64,000 bases of DNA from an uncultured Hyphomicrobiales bacterium. GTDB taxonomy: Bacteria; Pseudomonadota; Alphaproteobacteria; Rhizobiales; Xanthobacteraceae. Below, in pieces: positions 56,471 to 63,563 of this stretch (the stretch's first letter is position 1; the number at the start of each line of letters is the position of its first letter). The stretch covers positions 28,232-92,231 of the forward strand of contig CAIYTE010000026.1 in the NCBI GenBank assembly GCA_903929045.1. The letters are read 5' to 3'. Below the pieces are notes generated by a model that made no database searches, was not told the DNA's origin, and worked only from the letters and a program-made list of their open reading frames with translations. Both the position numbers and the translations under genes were made by a program.

Positions 56471-56671
56471 TTAGTTGTGCTTATTGGGTGTCGGTTCGTG
56501 CGCGACGACGACGGTGCTGTCGGCTTCCATCTGGTCGGCATCGAGGCCCGTCACACCGAAATGGTCTTCCATCACGAGGATGAAGAACGAGAGGGCGAGA
56601 ACGAACGCCAGTGCGATGCCGACGTCGACCAGGAACGGTACGTCGCGCGGTCGCGGCTTCTTCGACCGCAT
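56471..56671 (-). CDS. Small single-helix membrane protein, possible partner of the MFS carrier
   Basis: This 66-aa protein has a basic N-terminus (MRSKKPRPRDVPF), one hydrophobic helix (VDVGIALAFVLALSFFILVM) and an acidic hydrophilic tail. It lies directly upstream of the OFA-type carrier in the same direction. I do not recognise a family; small subunits encoded next to MFS carriers are known. The start could also be at 56713 (80 aa). Confidence 0.6.
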   Translation of the reverse strand: MRSKKPRPRDVPFLVDVGIALAFVLALSFFILVMEDHFGVTGLDADQMEADSTVVVAHEPTPNKHN

Positions 56672-56857
56672 TTCAATTCCGGTTTTTACAAGCGCGCCCC
56701 GCTTATCCGGCAATTACGTTCGGACGAAAGGCGAAGGTCAAGACGCAAGCGGCGCGCGCATGTCGATTGCTGCGCACGCGAAAGACTTGCGTCTTTAGTC
56801 GCAGGAGTACCCGTAACCGACGTAGGTCAATGTCCGATAGCGGAACGAAAAAATCCG

Positions 56858-57574
56858 CTACCGCGCAGTGTGCGAAATATTTTTCAAGATCGAGCCGAGA
56901 AATCCCGTCAGGTCGTCGGTGACGTGGTCGATGTGCGGATCGTCGCGGCCCTGCAATTCCCAGGTCTCGCGGATCACCTTGTTGTCGGGCCCCGGCACCA
57001 CCAGCACCGTGGTCATGCCCATCGCATGCGGCACGGTGAGATTGCGTGCGAGGTCCTCGAACATCGCGGCTTTGGCCGGATCGACGCCGTGCTTGTCCAG
57101 GAAGCGCTCATACATGCGCGCGGCCGGCTTCGGCTCGAGTTCGCCGGCGACGATGTCGAACACGTCTTCGAAGTGCTCGTGAATGCCGAGCTTGGTCATC
57201 ACCGCGTCGGCATGTTTGCGCGTGCCGTTGGTGAGGATCAGCTTGCGGCCGGGCAGGGCCTGTAGCATGGCGCCGAGCGGGGGATTGGCTTGCAGCACCG
57301 AGTGATCGATCTCGTGCACGTATTCGAGATATTCGTTGTGATCGAGCGCGTGCTCGGTCATCAGCCCGCGCATCGTCGTGCCGTAGCGCTTGTAGTAATC
57401 CTTCTGCACCTTGAAGGCTTCGTCCGGCGGGATCTTCAGGAAATCGACGATGAAAGAACGGATACGATCGTCGACCTGCTGCCACAGCAAATGATGCGGG
57501 TAGAGTGTGTTGTCGAGATCGAACACCCAGGACTCGACCTGGCTGAAATCGCGTGGCGCTGGATTGGCTTGCAC
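56858..57574 (-). CDS. HAD-family pyrimidine 5'-nucleotidase
   Basis: This 238-aa HAD hydrolase has motif I FDLDNTLYP (nucleophile Asp near residue 19), motif II LTNGTRKHA, Lys in GELEPKPAARMY and motif IV MFEDLARNL. The type with DNTLYP and long helical cap is the SDT1/YjjG-like pyrimidine nucleotidase. It lies downstream of the DUF1036 gene and argB on the same strand, its start abutting the DUF1036 stop. Confidence 0.9.
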   Translation of the reverse strand: MQANPAPRDFSQVESWVFDLDNTLYPHHLLWQQVDDRIRSFIVDFLKIPPDEAFKVQKDYYKRYGTTMRGLMTEHALDHNEYLEYVHEIDHSVLQANPPLGAMLQALPGRKLILTNGTRKHADAVMTKLGIHEHFEDVFDIVAGELEPKPAARMYERFLDKHGVDPAKAAMFEDLARNLTVPHAMGMTTVLVVPGPDNKVIRETWELQGRDDPHIDHVTDDLTGFLGSILKNISHTAR

Positions 57575-58558
57575 TTAGGGTTCCTTGAAACGCACGGTGG
57601 TCGCGGGTTTGCCGGTGAGATCGATATCGGCAAAACCGGCCGAATTCAGGCCGCGCGCGGCGCAATCCTTGTGATCGCTGAGTTCGAAACGGCCGTCGCG
57701 GGTGCATAAGGTCGTCGTGCCGCCCCAGGCCAGCACCGTATCGCCGTTCTTGATGGTGCGGCCGGTGCTGTCGACGGCCTCGCCGTAGCTGTAGAGCTTC
57801 TTGGCATCGCCGCGCACGTCGGGCCGCACGCATTGCCCGGTGTCCACGCGATACCAACCGCGCGCGATGGTCGCGGTGCCTTCGATGGTGCCGATCGCCG
57901 CCATCACCGTGTATTTGCTGTCGTTGCACCAGGTGAAGCCGCGGCCTTCCGGATTGCGCGCGGCATCGAGCAAGGTGGCGAAGAACTCCGGCGTCGTCGC
58001 GGTCTCCGCCGGCAGCTTGCGGTCGGCGAGAAACTTGTTCATCGCGGCGGTCGTCTTCGCGCCGGGCACGCCGTCAATTGGGTTAGCGTCATAGCCGGCG
58101 ATCACCAGCAGGCGCTGGATGCCGGCAAGCCGCGCCTGCGCGTCGTCATAGTCGGCTTCCTCGGCGAGATTGACCGCGGGGCCCTTCGGCGTGTCGGACG
58201 GCCGCGCCGCCGAGAAACGCACCTGCTGGCTCACCGGACAGCCGCGCGCATTGGAAATCTCGAAGCTGCCTTCGCGAATGCAGAAACTCGCTTCGCCGTC
58301 CTGCGGCGTCGGCGAACTGCCATAAACGGGAGGCGTGCGCGTGTGCACATAGACCATGTCGGCATCGAGCGCGCCGTCGACGACCTGCTTGCACTGGCCG
58401 GGCTCGACGGCGAACCAGCCGCGCGTCGTCACGTTGGCGCGCTTCTCCAGCCCGATCGCCGCGTCCATGTGATAGCTGGTGCGGTTGCAGAGCGTGAGCT
58501 CGGCATGCGCGGGCGCCGCCGCCAACAATACCAGCGCGGTCGCGACGGCAATCCGCAT
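57575..58558 (-). CDS. Exported protein with two DUF1036 domains and a peptidoglycan-binding-like segment
   Basis: This 327-aa protein has a signal peptide (ATALVLLAAAPAHA) and two DUF1036 repeats, about residues 19-110 (LTLCNRTSYHMDAAIGLE...GWFAVEPGQC) and 213-325 (FTWCNDSKYTVMAAIGTIEG...GWYRVDTGQC). A PG-binding-1-like segment lies between them (LAGIQRLLVIAGYDANPIDG, about 142-190). Paired Cys suggest disulphides. Its function is unknown, with probable cell-envelope location. It starts in the argB stop (TGATG). Confidence 0.88.
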   Translation of the reverse strand: MRIAVATALVLLAAAPAHAELTLCNRTSYHMDAAIGLEKRANVTTRGWFAVEPGQCKQVVDGALDADMVYVHTRTPPVYGSSPTPQDGEASFCIREGSFEISNARGCPVSQQVRFSAARPSDTPKGPAVNLAEEADYDDAQARLAGIQRLLVIAGYDANPIDGVPGAKTTAAMNKFLADRKLPAETATTPEFFATLLDAARNPEGRGFTWCNDSKYTVMAAIGTIEGTATIARGWYRVDTGQCVRPDVRGDAKKLYSYGEAVDSTGRTIKNGDTVLAWGGTTTLCTRDGRFELSDHKDCAARGLNSAGFADIDLTGKPATTVRFKEP

Positions 58559-59451
58559 CAGCGATGCATCAGCGTGCCGGCGCCGCCGTCGGTCAGGAGT
58601 TCGAGCAGCACGGCGTGCGGCACCTTGCCGTCCATGATGACGACGCCTTCGACGCCCTGGTCGAGCGCATAGATGCAGGTCTCGACCTTGGGGATCATGC
58701 CGCCGGAAATGGTGCCGTCGGCGATCAGGCGGCGCGCATCGGCGACCGACAGTTCCGTGATCAGGTTCTTCGACTTGTCGAGCACGCCCGGCACGTCGGT
58801 GAGCAGCAGCAGGCGCTTGGCCTTGAGCGCGCCGGCAATGGCGCCGGCAAACGTGTCGGCGTTGACGTTGAAGGTGCCGCCTTCGGCTGACGTCGCGACC
58901 GGCGCCAGCACCGGGATCATCTCCTTGCCGAGAATGGCGTTGAGCACGAAGAGATCGACCTGGTCCGGTTCGCCGACGAAACCGAGATCGACGATCTTCT
59001 CGATGTTGGAATCCGGATCGATCACGGTGCGCGTGACCTTCTTGGCCTTCACCATGTTGCCGTCTTTGCCGCAGAGGCCGACGGCCTTGCCGCCGGCGTC
59101 GTTGATGTAGCCGACGATCTCCTTGTTGATCGAGCCGGCCAGCACCATTTCGACGATGTCGATGGTGGCAGCGTCGGTGACGCGAAGGCCCGCGGCGAAT
59201 TCAGACTTGATGCCGAGCTTCTTGAGCATGGCCGCGATCTGCGGACCGCCGCCGTGCACGACCACCGGATTGATGGCCGCCTGTTCCAGGAGCACGATGT
59301 CGCGGGCGAAGCTGCGCGCCTTCTCCTCGTCGCCCATGGCGTGGCCGCCGTATTTCACGACGATGATTTCCTCGTCGTAGCGCTGCATGTGCGGCAGCGC
59401 CTCGGAGAGGACGTGAGCCTGTTCTTGCGGATTGGTCGGGGCTTTGCTCAT
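58558..59451 (-). CDS. argB: Acetylglutamate kinase
   Basis: This 297-aa amino-acid kinase performs the second step of arginine synthesis. It has [11 protein letters not shown] (ATP site), [16 protein letters not shown] (acetylglutamate site), [30 protein letters not shown] and [10 protein letters not shown] with the catalytic Lys. Length and motifs match the arginine-inhibited class. It follows engB by 48 bp on the same strand. Confidence 0.96.
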   Translation of the reverse strand: MSKAPTNPQEQAHVLSEALPHMQRYDEEIIVVKYGGHAMGDEEKARSFARDIVLLEQAAINPVVVHGGGPQIAAMLKKLGIKSEFAAGLRVTDAATIDIVEMVLAGSINKEIVGYINDAGGKAVGLCGKDGNMVKAKKVTRTVIDPDSNIEKIVDLGFVGEPDQVDLFVLNAILGKEMIPVLAPVATSAEGGTFNVNADTFAGAIAGALKAKRLLLLTDVPGVLDKSKNLITELSVADARRLIADGTISGGMIPKVETCIYALDQGVEGVVIMDGKVPHAVLLELLTDGGAGTLMHR

Positions 59452-59499
59452 GATGGCTCTTTGGCGCGGGCCGTTATGAAGGGTCGCGCGGTTCTAGCC

Positions 59500-60147
59500 T
59501 CAGCGCTCGCGTTCGTCTAGCAGCCGCGCCACCGCCGCGCGCAGTTCGTCCATGCCGGTGGCCTCGTGCGAGGAGGTGGCCAGCACCGCCGGATAGGCGC
59601 CCGGTTTCTTGATCAGTTCGGCTTCCACCTCGGATATCCGCGCCGCGAGTTCGGATGTCGTGATGGCGTCACATTTCGTCAGAACGACCTGGTGGCTGAC
59701 GGCCGACATGCTCAGTTCCTTGAACATCGACTCGTCGGTGTCTTTCAGGCCGTGACGGCTGTCGATCAACACATAGACGCGGGCGAGATTGGCGCGGCCG
59801 CGCAGATAGGCGGTGATGGTGCCGGTCCATGCCGAGACCTTGGACTTGGCGGCGGCGGCATAGCCGTAGCCCGGCATGTCGACGATCGACAGCTCGGAGC
59901 CGCCGTTGAAGAAGATGAGTTCCTGCGTGCGGCCCGGCGTGCGCGAGGTGCGCGCCAGCGCCTTGCGGTTGGTGATGGCGTTGACGAGGCTCGACTTGCC
60001 GACATTGGAGCGGCCGGCGAAGGCGATTTCGACGCCGCGCATCGGCGGCATCGAGTCGACCGAGGCGGCGGCCCAAGCGAAGTCCCAGTGGCCGCCGAAA
60101 ATCTTGCGGCCGGCGTCGATCTCTTTGCGGGTGTATTGATCGGGCAT
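59500..60147 (-). CDS. engB: Ribosome biogenesis GTPase YihA/YsxC (EngB)
   Basis: This 215-aa GTPase has G1 AGRSNVGKSSLVN, G3 DMPGYGYA, G4 TKCD and the TRSxxPG-type segment TSRTPGRTQELIFF. It is needed for 50S assembly in many bacteria. In relatives yidC is directly upstream; here about 3.4 kb of other genes separates them. Confidence 0.96.
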   Translation of the reverse strand: MPDQYTRKEIDAGRKIFGGHWDFAWAAASVDSMPPMRGVEIAFAGRSNVGKSSLVNAITNRKALARTSRTPGRTQELIFFNGGSELSIVDMPGYGYAAAAKSKVSAWTGTITAYLRGRANLARVYVLIDSRHGLKDTDESMFKELSMSAVSHQVVLTKCDAITTSELAARISEVEAELIKKPGAYPAVLATSSHEATGMDELRAAVARLLDERER

Positions 60148-60220
60148 GATGGGCTCTGTCTGTCATGTCCGGGCGGGGCCGTCCATCGCCGTGACGGAAA
60201 GCGCTATTTTGCGCCTCAAC

Positions 60221-60814
60221 TCAAACATTGAACGTGCCGTCCGGATTTCTGCGCGATTCAACGAAGGCGTTGATCCGCCGGGCGAGCTCGTCCCGGAAGG
60301 CGTCCGCGTCCTCCGGCGGCATGTCGCAATATTCACAGCGGAAGCCATCGGGCTGCGCATTGTGCTCGGCCAGCAGCGTATTCAGCTCGCGCAAGGTGCG
60401 CGTCAAGGCGCCGAGCGCGCGGCCGGCCTTTTCCAGGCCATCCGAACTGAGATTGCCGGCTCCCAGCCGGCCGATGATGGTTTCGATGGCGGGTAGCACC
60501 CGCGCCACCGCGCTTTGTAGCCGCTGCACGGTCGTGGCGGTGCTGTCTTCGCCTTCTCCCGGAGGAGGAAGGTCGACCGCCGAAGCGGCAGGAAAGGCGG
60601 GCGGGGCGGGGTGAACCGTTGCTAGCTCCATAGCCGCCACCGGCTGATGACGCGGCACGAACGGCTTTCGCCGCGTCCAGCCCCAGCGCTTCAAGCGATA
60701 GCGCACGGTCGGGATGCTGACCGCGTGCGCGGCGCAGATATGCGCGAGCGGCTGGTCGGTGTTCTCGTAGGCATGGCGGATCTGCGCCCAGGCGTCGGGC
60801 GTGGGTTCGGTCAT
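60221..60814 (-). CDS. HTH-containing hypothetical protein with an in-frame palindromic repeat
   Basis: This 197-aa protein has an N-terminal homeodomain-like HTH (EPTPDAWAQIRHAYENTDQPLAHICAAHAVSIPTVRYRLKRWGW, residues 3-46), which recalls phage terminase small subunits. The middle (residues 68-89) is encoded by a diverged family D repeat. A helical C-terminal domain (VQRLQSAVARVLPAIETIIGRLG..GRALGALTRTLRELNTLLAEH) has a Cys pair CEYC. I recall similar proteins in Bradyrhizobium but know no function. The frame appears intact, with GGA about 9 nt upstream of the ATG. Confidence 0.7.
   Translation of the reverse strand: MTEPTPDAWAQIRHAYENTDQPLAHICAAHAVSIPTVRYRLKRWGWTRRKPFVPRHQPVAAMELATVHPAPPAFPAASAVDLPPPGEGEDSTATTVQRLQSAVARVLPAIETIIGRLGAGNLSSDGLEKAGRALGALTRTLRELNTLLAEHNAQPDGFRCEYCDMPPEDADAFRDELARRINAFVESRRNPDGTFNV
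60552..60613 (-). repeat. Diverged family D repeat end inside a coding region
   Basis: The sequence CTTCTCCCGGAGGAGGAAGG...GGCGGGGCGGGGTGA aligns along its length with the 62-bp end of the DUF559 module (53037-53098), with many substitutions. It is read in the same frame as the DUF559 tail: HPAPPAFPAASAVDLPPPGEG here, [20 protein letters not shown] there. Confidence 0.75.
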
Positions 60815-60852
60815 GGTGGTGGTCCTTTGATGATTGGTGGTCGCGTCTCATC

Positions 60853-60966
60853 CCGCTCGTCCCCGCGCAAAAGCGCGAAGCGCGTCTTGCGCAAAAAGCG
60901 GGGACCCAGAGCCACGTTTGAGACTATCGCTTAAGCGCTGGATTCCCGCTTTCGCGGGAATGAGCG
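60853..60966. repeat. Paired palindromic element, family B, copy 4
   Basis: CCGCTCGTCCCCGCGCAAAA at the left, with an extra GCGCGAAGCGCGTCTTGCGC hairpin, and GGATTCCCGCTTTCGCGGGA then ATGAGCGG at the right. It lies upstream of the HTH protein gene. Much of the 380 bp between 60815 and 61194 is taken up by this element and the next. Confidence 0.85.
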
Positions 60967-60993
60967 GATGTGGCGTGTGGTGTGGCATGCACC

Positions 60994-61024
60994 GTCATGG
61001 CCGGGCTTGTCCCGGCATCCACGC
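60994..61024. repeat. Palindromic element, family C, single unit
   Basis: GTCATGGCCGGGCTTGTCCC then GGCATCCACGC matches the left half of the element at 14246. The right half is degraded; AAATGCGTGGCGCG at 61043 may be its remnant. Confidence 0.7.
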
Positions 61025-61194
61025 CTTGCTTTTGTCAGCGGAAATGCGTGGCGCGTCAGCGCGCGACCGTGAAATTCAATTGTCGATAATGCGCCTTTTC
61101 TATCGAGCCAGCGTCACGCTGTAAAGGATTATAATCTTTTGCTCGCGACTGCTTCTGGTGAGCAATATGATGTGACTAGATTACGAGGCGTCCC

Positions 61195-61368
61195 ATGCCC
61201 GAAAAGGCTGACACCACCACGCGCGGCAAGCCGTTGGCAAAGACGGCTGATCGAAAGCGGCAGCCGGTCCTCGACGTGTTGCGCGCAAGTCTTCGCAAAA
61301 AACAGGCAACCGGTCATCGCGTTGGCGCGATCACCGAAGAAGACAAGTACGGCGAAGAAATTGAATGA
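61195..61368 (+). CDS. Small basic hypothetical protein (57 aa)
   Basis: The frame encodes MPEKADTTTRGKPLAKTADR, then KRQPVLDVLRASLRKKQATG and an acidic end (ITEEDKYGEEIE). A GAGG ribosome site 8 nt upstream and an AT-rich promoter-like stretch (GGATTATAATCTTTTGC, 61126-61142) support expression. It is not recognised. The basic N-terminus and acidic C-terminus recall small antitoxin or DNA-binding proteins, but that is speculation. Confidence 0.5.
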   Translation: MPEKADTTTRGKPLAKTADRKRQPVLDVLRASLRKKQATGHRVGAITEEDKYGEEIE

Positions 61369-61388
61369 CGCGGCCTCGGGGCGACCGC

Positions 61389-61455
61389 GTAGGGCGCAAT
61401 AGCGAAGCGTATTGCGCCGTCTCGTGGCGGATTACGCTGCGCTAATCCGCCCTAC
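61389..61455. repeat. Palindromic element, family G, copy 2
   Basis: GTAGGGCGCAATAGCGAAGC at the left and CGGATTACGCTGCGCTAATC then CGCCCTAC at the right. The ends GTAGGGCG and CGCCCTAC are complementary, and each half also forms a hairpin. It lies between the 57-aa ORF and the antitoxin gene stop. Confidence 0.8.
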
Positions 61456-61459
61456 GACC

Positions 61460-61828
61460 TCACGCCGCCGTGCGGGGTGCGACACGGATACTGACTTCCA
61501 CGTCCCGATCCAGCTTCCCGAGAATCGTGATCATGCGGTCCAGCGTGAAGCGCTCCAGCTTGGCGTTGCGGATACGCGACAGATCGGTATGCGCCACGCC
61601 CGTCAGCTTCTCAGCCGCACGCGCGGTGAGCTTATGCTCGTCCAGCGTCTTGACGATGCGGGCGGCGAGAATGGCGCGGGCCTGCTCAAGGTCGGCGTTG
61701 GGTCGCCCGAAGTCGTGGAACACGTTGCCGCTGCCGCGCACGATTGCCAAATCGTCGATCACGGAGTCTGCGGCTTTCAAGCCTTTGACTTTCAGGTTCT
61801 TCATTTTCAAGACCTTCTTGGCAATCAC
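61460..61828 (-). CDS. higA: HigA-like antitoxin with Xre-type HTH
   Basis: This 122-aa protein has a central HTH of the HTH_37 type: GRPNADLEQARAILAARIVKTLDEHKLTARAAEKLTGVAHTDLSRIRNAKLERFTLDRMITILGKLD. A preceding RGSGNVFHDFG motif is typical of antitoxins paired with Gp49/HigB toxins. GTG 61828 overlaps the toxin stop (GTGA); an ATG at 61804 is an alternative start with AAGG upstream. It likely neutralises the upstream toxin and represses their shared promoter. Confidence 0.85.
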   Translation of the reverse strand: MIAKKVLKMKNLKVKGLKAADSVIDDLAIVRGSGNVFHDFGRPNADLEQARAILAARIVKTLDEHKLTARAAEKLTGVAHTDLSRIRNAKLERFTLDRMITILGKLDRDVEVSIRVAPRTAA

Positions 61829-62166
61829 AGACTTTCCTTCAATCGTTTGATGCGATCTCTGATCCGGTCCACGTCCACCTGCGGTGTCTTGATCCCGCTC
61901 TTTGACTTCTTCTGGAAGGCGTCAATCACGATCAAGTCGGGTCCGAGTTGCACGGCGTAGATCGTGCGGTAGGCATCGCCTCTATGTTTGAGGGCGATCT
62001 CCCATACACCGCCATCGACGCCCCTGAACGGTTTGGCGATGTCGACCTTGCCACCTTCGGCGGCAATAGTCAGAGCCGCGAGAATCGTCGTCTGCGCTTC
62101 CGCAGGGAATTTTTCAAATTCCCTGCGGGCTGCCTTCACCCACGAGATCGCACGGGTGTAACGCAT
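61825..62166 (-). CDS. higB: HigB/Gp49-like (RelE superfamily) toxin
   Basis: This 113-aa protein has the phage Gp49-like HigB toxin pattern: SWVKAARREFEKFPAEAQ, AKPFRGVDGGVWEIALKHRGDAYRTIYAVQLGPDLIVIDAFQKKSKSGIKTP. The conserved W-E and Y-R-x-x-Y residues and FQKKS motif are those of ribosome-dependent RNases. The toxin-first gene order with a 4-nt overlap is the HigBA arrangement. No strong ribosome site is visible at the ATG, so expression may be low. Confidence 0.88.
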   Translation of the reverse strand: MRYTRAISWVKAARREFEKFPAEAQTTILAALTIAAEGGKVDIAKPFRGVDGGVWEIALKHRGDAYRTIYAVQLGPDLIVIDAFQKKSKSGIKTPQVDVDRIRDRIKRLKESL

Positions 62167-62176
62167 AAAAGTGATA

Positions 62177-62192
62177 TTGGCATATTTGCCAA
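62177..62192. promoter_or_regulatory. Candidate HigA operator
   Basis: A perfect palindrome, TTGGCA-TATT-TGCCAA, lies 11-26 bp upstream of the toxin start in an AT-rich stretch. The position over the expected promoter is that of a toxin-antitoxin autoregulatory site. Confidence 0.55.
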
Positions 62193-62292
62193 TGGTTGTC
62201 TAGCGCTTTGTGCAATTGCTGTGACCCGAATAAAGCGCAGCGATGTCCGGACAGATTGCTATCCGTTCTCGACTTGCGCGACATAACGGAAC

Positions 62293-63420
62293 TTAAAGAA
62301 TTGGGTCGAATCCGAGCGCGCGTTGCGCCGTCGAGAGCCGTGAAGCGGAGGTCGATCCGCAGGCCTCGGCCGCTATCCGAAACTTCCGCAGGCGCCGCCA
62401 AAGCGACCAGCGCGATTCTCCGGGGAAAGCACCGGTCTGGCTCATGCGCAAGAGGTCCTTGAATTCAGGAGCGCGGAAACCGTGCGCTTTGCAATGCGCG
62501 AAAAGCCATTCCCGGGATTTAAAGGCGAATCCGAGCAGAGGAGCGGATGCGTACGTTTTGTTGTCCGCCAGCGTCCCGCTCCACATCAGCACGTGAGCCG
62601 CAATTCGACGTTCAATATCGTCGCGATACTCCTTCGGCCCAGGCGCGATCGTGGAGCACACGGATTCAACAATCTGGTAGGCGTAGGCGAGAAGATACGG
62701 CAGGCGCGTGTAAAGGAACGACCATTGCGTGTGCTTGGCGTCCCACCCCGAGAATATGAAATTGATATTCATCTTCTCGGTTGCAATCGCCTTGTGACCC
62801 GTGAAGAGGTGAATTGCCTTATTGCAAATGCCGTCGAAACCGTCCTTGGTGGATTTATCATAACGTAGCTGGGCCAAGTAGTCAGGGGAGAAGCGTCCGT
62901 CGCTGCCGATGGATGCTAACACCTTGGCGATATTGGCCGCGTGAATTTCCCGGCCGCCAACACCTCGGCCCTCTAGTTTAATAGGTTCTTCGACTAGTTT
63001 TTTTGCAAAGTCTTCCCGGTTCGCGATAACCGTTTCCAAGACATATAGACTCTCTTGGAGGGGCTTGCGCAACAGCATGTAGGAGACATTGAGTTTCGCC
63101 TTGCGCGAGGTTTCCAGCACTTCATAAATGCAATGGAGCATGTCGCTGAGGATTGCCGGAAATATTGTCGTCACGAGAAGTGCTGTGTGATCTTCCGGTT
63201 TGCGGTTTTGTTCGACCCACTGAAAAATATCTTCACTGGATTCGAACGTCTGTCGCTCTTGTTCGGTAAGTTCATACTTAACGTGGAAAGCGCCCGCGTT
63301 TTGACCAGACACGAGCATTTGCGCCATCGCGTCGTGAATACATAAGCAAAGCTCATGGCCTGCCCAGAACTCTCCTGGCAGGATCGTGCCCTTCCTGCTT
63401 TCAATGCTTGGAAAGCGCAT
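62293..63420 (-). CDS. Hypothetical protein of 375 aa, unrecognised
   Basis: This soluble, mostly helical-looking protein has no signal peptide or membrane helices. The central part reads SDMLHCIYEVLETSRKAKLNVSYMLLRKPLQESLYVLETVI, then SYDFP-less helical stretches and a segment DIERRIAAHVLMWSG that contains Arg-x4-His. This loosely recalls HEPN-type folds, but I cannot assign a family. The base composition is visibly lower in GC than the neighbours, with frequent A/T third positions (for example TTAATAGGTTCTTCGAC near 62978), which suggests acquisition. ATG 63420 has GGAG 8 nt upstream. It lies in the insertion between engB and yidC. Confidence 0.7.
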   Translation of the reverse strand: MRFPSIESRKGTILPGEFWAGHELCLCIHDAMAQMLVSGQNAGAFHVKYELTEQERQTFESSEDIFQWVEQNRKPEDHTALLVTTIFPAILSDMLHCIYEVLETSRKAKLNVSYMLLRKPLQESLYVLETVIANREDFAKKLVEEPIKLEGRGVGGREIHAANIAKVLASIGSDGRFSPDYLAQLRYDKSTKDGFDGICNKAIHLFTGHKAIATEKMNINFIFSGWDAKHTQWSFLYTRLPYLLAYAYQIVESVCSTIAPGPKEYRDDIERRIAAHVLMWSGTLADNKTYASAPLLGFAFKSREWLFAHCKAHGFRAPEFKDLLRMSQTGAFPGESRWSLWRRLRKFRIAAEACGSTSASRLSTAQRALGFDPIL

Positions 63421-63474
63421 AATTTACGCTCCGCTGAGCCTTTGCCCCGAGTCCGGCTTAAAGATATATACCGC

Positions 63475-63502
63475 AAAAGGCCGGGCGTTTGCCCGGCCTT
63501 TT
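63475..63502 (-). terminator. Rho-independent terminator after yidC (bidirectional)
   Basis: A 12-bp stem (AAAAGGCCGGGC / GCCCGGCCTTTT) with a GTTT loop has T runs on both strands, 62 bp after the yidC stop. Confidence 0.85.
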
Positions 63503-63524
63503 CATTTTGAAATAAGCAACGCGC

Positions 63525-63552
63525 GGATGGCCGGGGCAAGCCCGGCCATGAC
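63525..63552. repeat. Palindromic element, family C, single hairpin
   Basis: GATGGCCGGGGCAAGCCCGG then CCATGACG forms one compact hairpin, related to the units at 14246 and 60994, between yidC and its terminator. Confidence 0.7.
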
Positions 63553-63563
63553 GGCCTCTTGGC

